Source: an uncultured Lachnospiraceae bacterium (GTDB lineage: Bacteria; Bacillota; Clostridia; Lachnospirales; Lachnospiraceae). Taken from it: a stretch of 54,028 nucleotides of DNA. The notes beneath the pieces were generated by a model. It ran no database searches, was not told the origin of the DNA, and saw only the letters and a list, made by a program, of their open reading frames with translations. The DNA lies in NCBI GenBank assembly GCA_900548905.1, contig URMK01000047.1, forward strand, positions 1 through 54,028, given 5' to 3'. Position 1 is the stretch's first letter. Each line of letters begins with the position of its first letter. Below, piece by piece: positions 51,213-54,028 of this stretch. The position numbers and the translations under genes are program-made.

Positions 51213-52339
51213 TACTCCAGGCGGGAAGCGAAATCCGCCATCGCCTCGGGTATCTTAATCTGCTGGGGACATACCGCTTCACAGCTTCTGCAGCCAATGC
51301 AGGCAGCCGGATGCTTGTCCTCCGGCACCGCCATCAGAGCCATAGGTGCAATAAAACCGCCGCCGGTAAAGCTATGTTCGTTGTACAGTTCAACCAAAGC
51401 GGGGATATCCAGCTGCTTCGGGCAATGGCTCACACAATAATGGCAGCCGGTACAGGGCAGCGCGATCTTGCTCACCATCTCTCCGGCAATACCCAGCAGG
51501 GCGTCCCACTCTTCTTCGTTCAAAGGCTTATCCTCCCCAAAGGTAGCGATATTTTCCTTCATCTGTTCAAAATCGGACATACCCGAAAGTACGACAGCCA
51601 CACCAGGTACGGACTGCAGAAAACGGAAAGCCCATGCAGCAGGGTTCTCCCCGCGCAGCTGTCTGAGTTTCTCTTCCTGCTCCTCCGAGAGGCTGGCAAG
51701 CCTTCCGCCGCGCAGAGGCTCCATTACCCATATCGGAATATGACGGCTGTTCAGCAGTTCTGCCTTCCCCCTTGCATCCTGGAATTCCCAGTCCAGATAA
51801 TTCAGCTGGATCTGACAGAATTCCATATATTTCCCGCAGCTGTCCAGAAACCGCTCCATGATCCTGCGGCTTCCGTGGGCGGAAAAGCCCAAATGGCGGA
51901 TACGTCCGTTTTCCTTCTGCTTACGCAGATAATCCAGAATACCATATCTTTCGTCCAGATAAGCATCCACGTTCATTTCACAGACATTATGGAACAAATA
52001 AAAATCAAAATAATCCACACCGCACTTTTCCAGCTGTTTTTCGAAAATCTGCTCTACCTTATCCATATTAGAGAGATCATAACCGGGAAATTTGGTGGCC
52101 AGGAAGTAGCTTTCACGGGGATAGGCCGCCAAGGCTTTTCCCATAACGGTTTCCGAATTTCCGTCATGATACCCCCAGGCCGTATCATAATAAGTAATGC
52201 CGTGCTCCATGGCATAGGCCACCATCTGTGCCGTTGCGGCTTCGTCGATCTGCGCATCCTTTCCGTCCACCACCGGAAGCCTCATGGCTCCCATGCCGAG
52301 GGCGGAAAGCTGTAAATCCTGAAACGTTTTTGTGATCAT
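51209..52339 (-). CDS. Aldo/keto reductase with 2x[4Fe-4S] domain
   Basis: 376-residue protein. AKR barrel (about 1-285; YYDTAWGYHDGNSE with the Asp/Tyr pair, FLATKFPG with the Lys, DFYLFHNV with the His) followed by a ferredoxin-like domain holding two clusters: CTGCHYCVSHCP and CIGCRSCEAVCP. Proteins of this build reduce carbonyls with electrons that can pass through Fe-S centres; substrates are mostly unknown. The only gene on its transcript. Promoter shares the LysR-type site with DUF3737. Confidence 0.92.
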   Translation of the reverse strand: MITKTFQDLQLSALGMGAMRLPVVDGKDAQIDEAATAQMVAYAMEHGITYYDTAWGYHDGNSETVMGKALAAYPRESYFLATKFPGYDLSNMDKVEQIFEKQLEKCGVDYFDFYLFHNVCEMNVDAYLDERYGILDYLRKQKENGRIRHLGFSAHGSRRIMERFLDSCGKYMEFCQIQLNYLDWEFQDARGKAELLNSRHIPIWVMEPLRGGRLASLSEEQEEKLRQLRGENPAAWAFRFLQSVPGVAVVLSGMSDFEQMKENIATFGEDKPLNEEEWDALLGIAGEMVSKIALPCTGCHYCVSHCPKQLDIPALVELYNEHSFTGGGFIAPMALMAVPEDKHPAACIGCRSCEAVCPQQIKIPEAMADFASRLEY

Positions 52340-52419
52340 CTTCTTTTCACTCCTTTTGCATACTTACCTGTATTTCCAGGTTTTTTTCCCGGAAACCGGA
52401 TTCTGCTGTTACTGCTATC

Positions 52420-52458
52420 ATTATAGGAGTATTTTCATCTGCCAGCAAATAGTTATAT
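52420..52458 (-). promoter_or_regulatory. Aldo/keto reductase promoter with shared LysR-type site
   Basis: Minus-strand TATAAT at 52420-52425; 18 bases away lies AGCAAATAGTTATAT (plus strand, 52444-52458), identical to 50204-50218 in sequence, orientation and spacing. Confidence 0.75.
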
Positions 52459-52570
52459 TGCATGAAGCTCCATAGACAAAAGGAATGAGAGGCTGAAAAA
52501 AAGCCAGAGGTAATCCGCAGTCATGTATAACCGCGTCTGCCCCCGGCCCTTCCGCCAAAGCACACTTCTG

Positions 52571-52834
52571 TTATAACCGGATAGAAACAAAGGTACCGTC
52601 TCCGGCTTCCACATGTACTATCTCAAGACCTTTGTATTCTTTTAATACCATACGGCATTCCCGCACCAGCGACTGAAGAAGCTCTTTGGTAATCACCTCC
52701 CCATAGGGAGCCGGAACCGATTTTCTCAAATCCTCCACGACGGCTTCCGGCAGGAATCGGACTGCTGCATCTGCCAGAGCCAACGGAACAGGCAGCCGCA
52801 TATTCACATCCTTGGAACGGATAATAATGCGCAT
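52571..52834 (-). CDS. Small protein paralogous to its neighbour
   Basis: 87-residue protein. It aligns by eye with the C-terminal domain of the next upstream gene: RIIIRSKDVNMRLPVPLALA against RVIVDSPAGDKVNIQLPVKI, and IVHVEAGDGTFVSIRL against IVEVNSSDGTTVRIYIG. It is therefore a stand-alone copy of that domain. 18 bases after the neighbour's stop, GGAGGAGG before ATG. Function unknown. Confidence 0.75.
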   Translation of the reverse strand: MRIIIRSKDVNMRLPVPLALADAAVRFLPEAVVEDLRKSVPAPYGEVITKELLQSLVRECRMVLKEYKGLEIVHVEAGDGTFVSIRL

Positions 52835-52852
52835 CAGCTCCTCCTCCCGCCA

Positions 52853-53275
52853 CTATCCGATATAAATTCTGACCGTCGTGCCGTCAGAACTGTTCACTTC
52901 CACTATATTTCCCAGGGTTTCATTATCAATGCATTCAAGAACCGAGGCCGTCAGCGCTTCCAGATCGACCCCTTCCAGCTCTTCGCTTTTAATAGGAAGC
53001 TTTCCCGTTACCTTAAGCATCTGCCGTATGATTTTTACCGGAAGCTGGATATTTACCTTATCCCCGGCCGGACTGTCCACAATCACACGCAGCATTTTAT
53101 TTTCATAGGGAATATTGCCGTTAACAATTGCCGTCTGTTCATATGCATCTTGTTCATAATCAGCCGTTTCCCCTTCCGGTACGGTGCCTTCCAGTGCTTT
53201 TAACAATTCCACAGCCTGTTCTGCGGAAAGCTTCCCTTCTTCTACCATTTTTAATATTCTTAGTTTTTCATCCAT
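52853..53275 (-). CDS. SHOCT-like N-terminus plus beta-rich domain protein
   Basis: 140 residues. N-terminal short helical pair (LRILKMVEEGKLSAEQAVELLKAL) of the SHOCT-like kind seen at the N-terminus of YvlB/DUF4097-type proteins, an acidic linker (EGETADYEQDAYEQT), then a domain of about 85 residues (strands, LPVKIIRQML helix, final DGTTVRIYIG). The same helical pair ends the DUF2089 protein encoded upstream, so they may bind through it. GAGGAAAAGG precedes the ATG. Confidence 0.8.
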   Translation of the reverse strand: MDEKLRILKMVEEGKLSAEQAVELLKALEGTVPEGETADYEQDAYEQTAIVNGNIPYENKMLRVIVDSPAGDKVNIQLPVKIIRQMLKVTGKLPIKSEELEGVDLEALTASVLECIDNETLGNIVEVNSSDGTTVRIYIG

Positions 53276-53383
53276 ATCCTTTTCCTCATTTCCGCGCTGT
53301 CATCACCGTTCCTTCCGGCCAGCGCTTATTGATTAGCCGGGTCCGCCGGACATCCGATCCGTGTCCGCCCATTACGGCCCTGA

Positions 53384-53758
53384 TTACTTTTCCTTCATCT
53401 GCTCCAACGCTTCCTCAGGGGTGATTTCCCCGTTTTCCAGAGCGCTTAGAATTTCCTTTTTGCGCGAAGAAGAGGGGGCGGGGGCGGCTGTTTTTGGCTT
53501 TCCATCCAGTTTTCCTATGATATCATCCAGCCTGGAGCGCACTGTCGGATAGGAAATCTTAAGTTCCTTTTCCACTTCCTTTATGTTTCCCCGGCATTTC
53601 AAAAAGGTTTCCGCAAAAAAGAGGTCCTCGGTACTGAGATAATCAAATTTGCTGAGGCAGAAATCATTTTCAATGACCGTATCGCAGTTTTCACATTGGA
53701 GCTTGACAACTTTCAGTTTTTTCCCGCATACGGGGCAGCTGCTTATAACCTGGTACAT
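53384..53758 (-). CDS. DUF2089 zinc-ribbon/HTH protein
   Basis: 124-residue DUF2089-type regulator: zinc ribbon CPVC...CENC (about 9-27), a sigma-region-4-like HTH (FLKCRGNIKEVEKELKISYPTVRSRLDDII in parts, about 52-85), and a C-terminal helical pair KKEILSALENGEITPEEALE. It probably binds DNA and controls its own operon. AAGGTGA precedes ATG. A consensus promoter lies upstream in very AT-rich DNA. Confidence 0.85.
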   Translation of the reverse strand: MYQVISSCPVCGKKLKVVKLQCENCDTVIENDFCLSKFDYLSTEDLFFAETFLKCRGNIKEVEKELKISYPTVRSRLDDIIGKLDGKPKTAAPAPSSSRKKEILSALENGEITPEEALEQMKEK

Positions 53759-53808
53759 TCTGTCACCTTCTTTCCTTTCCGCTGCTTTCTGTTTTTTGTT
53801 ATGTGTTT

Positions 53809-53837
53809 AATATATGCCCTAATATTAATAATGTCAA
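53809..53837 (-). promoter_or_regulatory. DUF2089-operon promoter in AT-rich DNA
   Basis: Minus-strand -35 TTGACA (53832-53837), 17-base spacer, -10 TATATT (53809-53814). The bases 53815-53910 upstream are almost pure A/T and may act as an UP element. The remaining bases to 54028 hold no supported gene. Confidence 0.75.
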
Positions 53838-53967
53838 TATTTAAATTAAAATAATTAATATCTATATTTATTTTTTTAATTACTGTTATAAATATTTAAA
53901 TGTATGATTCTTTTTTAGGAGCGGCTTTGTCATGTGTATCAAAATACGTTGTGCAGTTATGCGTTAC

Positions 53968-53984
53968 CGTAACAGTTCAGACGG
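53968..53984. repeat. 17-bp dispersed repeat copy
   Basis: CGTAACAGTTCAGACGG, identical to 9364-9380. Preceded by GTTAC, so GTTAC-C-GTAAC forms a small dyad. Confidence 0.55.
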
Positions 53985-54028
53985 CCCTTTGTGTCCTGCG
54001 GCATCCCCCCCCCCTGCATTTCCCTGGG

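Noticed and set aside
53932..54028. Open frame starting MCIKIRCAVMRYRNSSDG and running off the window, with AGGAG ten bases upstream
   Set aside because: Its coding region is the dispersed 17-bp repeat and a C10 run; too short and repeat-derived to call a gene without more sequence.

Overview
The window reads as chromosomal DNA of a carbohydrate-fermenting Firmicute, most likely a Lachnospiraceae gut anaerobe (Hungatella/Eisenbergiella/Enterocloster-like). That is inference from gene content: two YesM/YesN two-component systems with LplB/LplC-type sugar transporters, strong AGGAGG ribosome-binding sites, moderate GC with AT-rich promoters, a Gram-positive LexA box, and DUF2089, DUF3737 and DUF4430 genes. 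I see no rRNA, tRNA, CRISPR array, insertion sequence or prophage gene.

Layout. (1) 1-6.9 kb: arabinose/fucose-isomerase-like enzyme, a small Xre regulator, a large GH115 alpha-glucuronidase and an AraC regulator divergent from it. (2) 6.9-10.9 kb: OmpR-type response regulator, BcrA/BcrB-like ABC exporter, histidine kinase and a four-helix membrane protein; this resembles antimicrobial-peptide sensing and resistance modules. (3) 10.9-20.7 kb, minus strand: arabinoxylan unit of GH51 arabinofuranosidase, sugar-binding lipoprotein, two permeases, YesN, YesM, a 59-residue HTH protein and GH43. GH115, GH43 and GH51 all lack signal peptides, so imported decorated xylo-oligosaccharides are probably trimmed in the cytoplasm. 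(4) 20.9-28.9 kb: flavodoxin-like oxidoreductase, MATE exporter with a divergent double-HTH GntR protein, DHFR-like reductase, an SOS-controlled Y-family polymerase with YolD partner, an Xre membrane protein and an AraC/GyrI regulator. (5) 29.1-36.3 kb: a multidomain cyclic-di-GMP enzyme converging on an orphan sugar-binding lipoprotein plus hybrid histidine kinase. (6) 36.5-40.5 kb: two tandem cytidylate-kinase-like proteins behind an ArsB/NhaD-type ion transporter, and an ECF S-component coupled to a DUF4430 lipid-anchored-looking protein. (7) 40.6-47.7 kb: second YesMN pair divergent from a second permease-permease-binding-protein operon with no enzyme attached. (8) 47.8-52.4 kb: MalY-like lyase, a small protein, DUF3737, a LysR regulator and a ferredoxin-domain aldo/keto reductase. 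(9) 52.5-53.8 kb: DUF2089 / SHOCT-like / paralogous small-protein operon.

The most useful new observations are: an identical 15-bp site placed exactly 18 bp from TATAAT in front of both DUF3737 and the aldo/keto reductase, which defines a probable LysR regulon; a GntR protein that is a tandem fusion of two HTH-effector units, next to a direct-repeat operator; the binding-protein/hybrid-kinase/c-di-GMP convergent module; the duplicated kinase pair with its transporter and a hairpin at the predicted mRNA 5' end; and a dispersed short inverted-repeat element in at least two full and several partial copies. All identifications are by reading the sequence; no database search was run.
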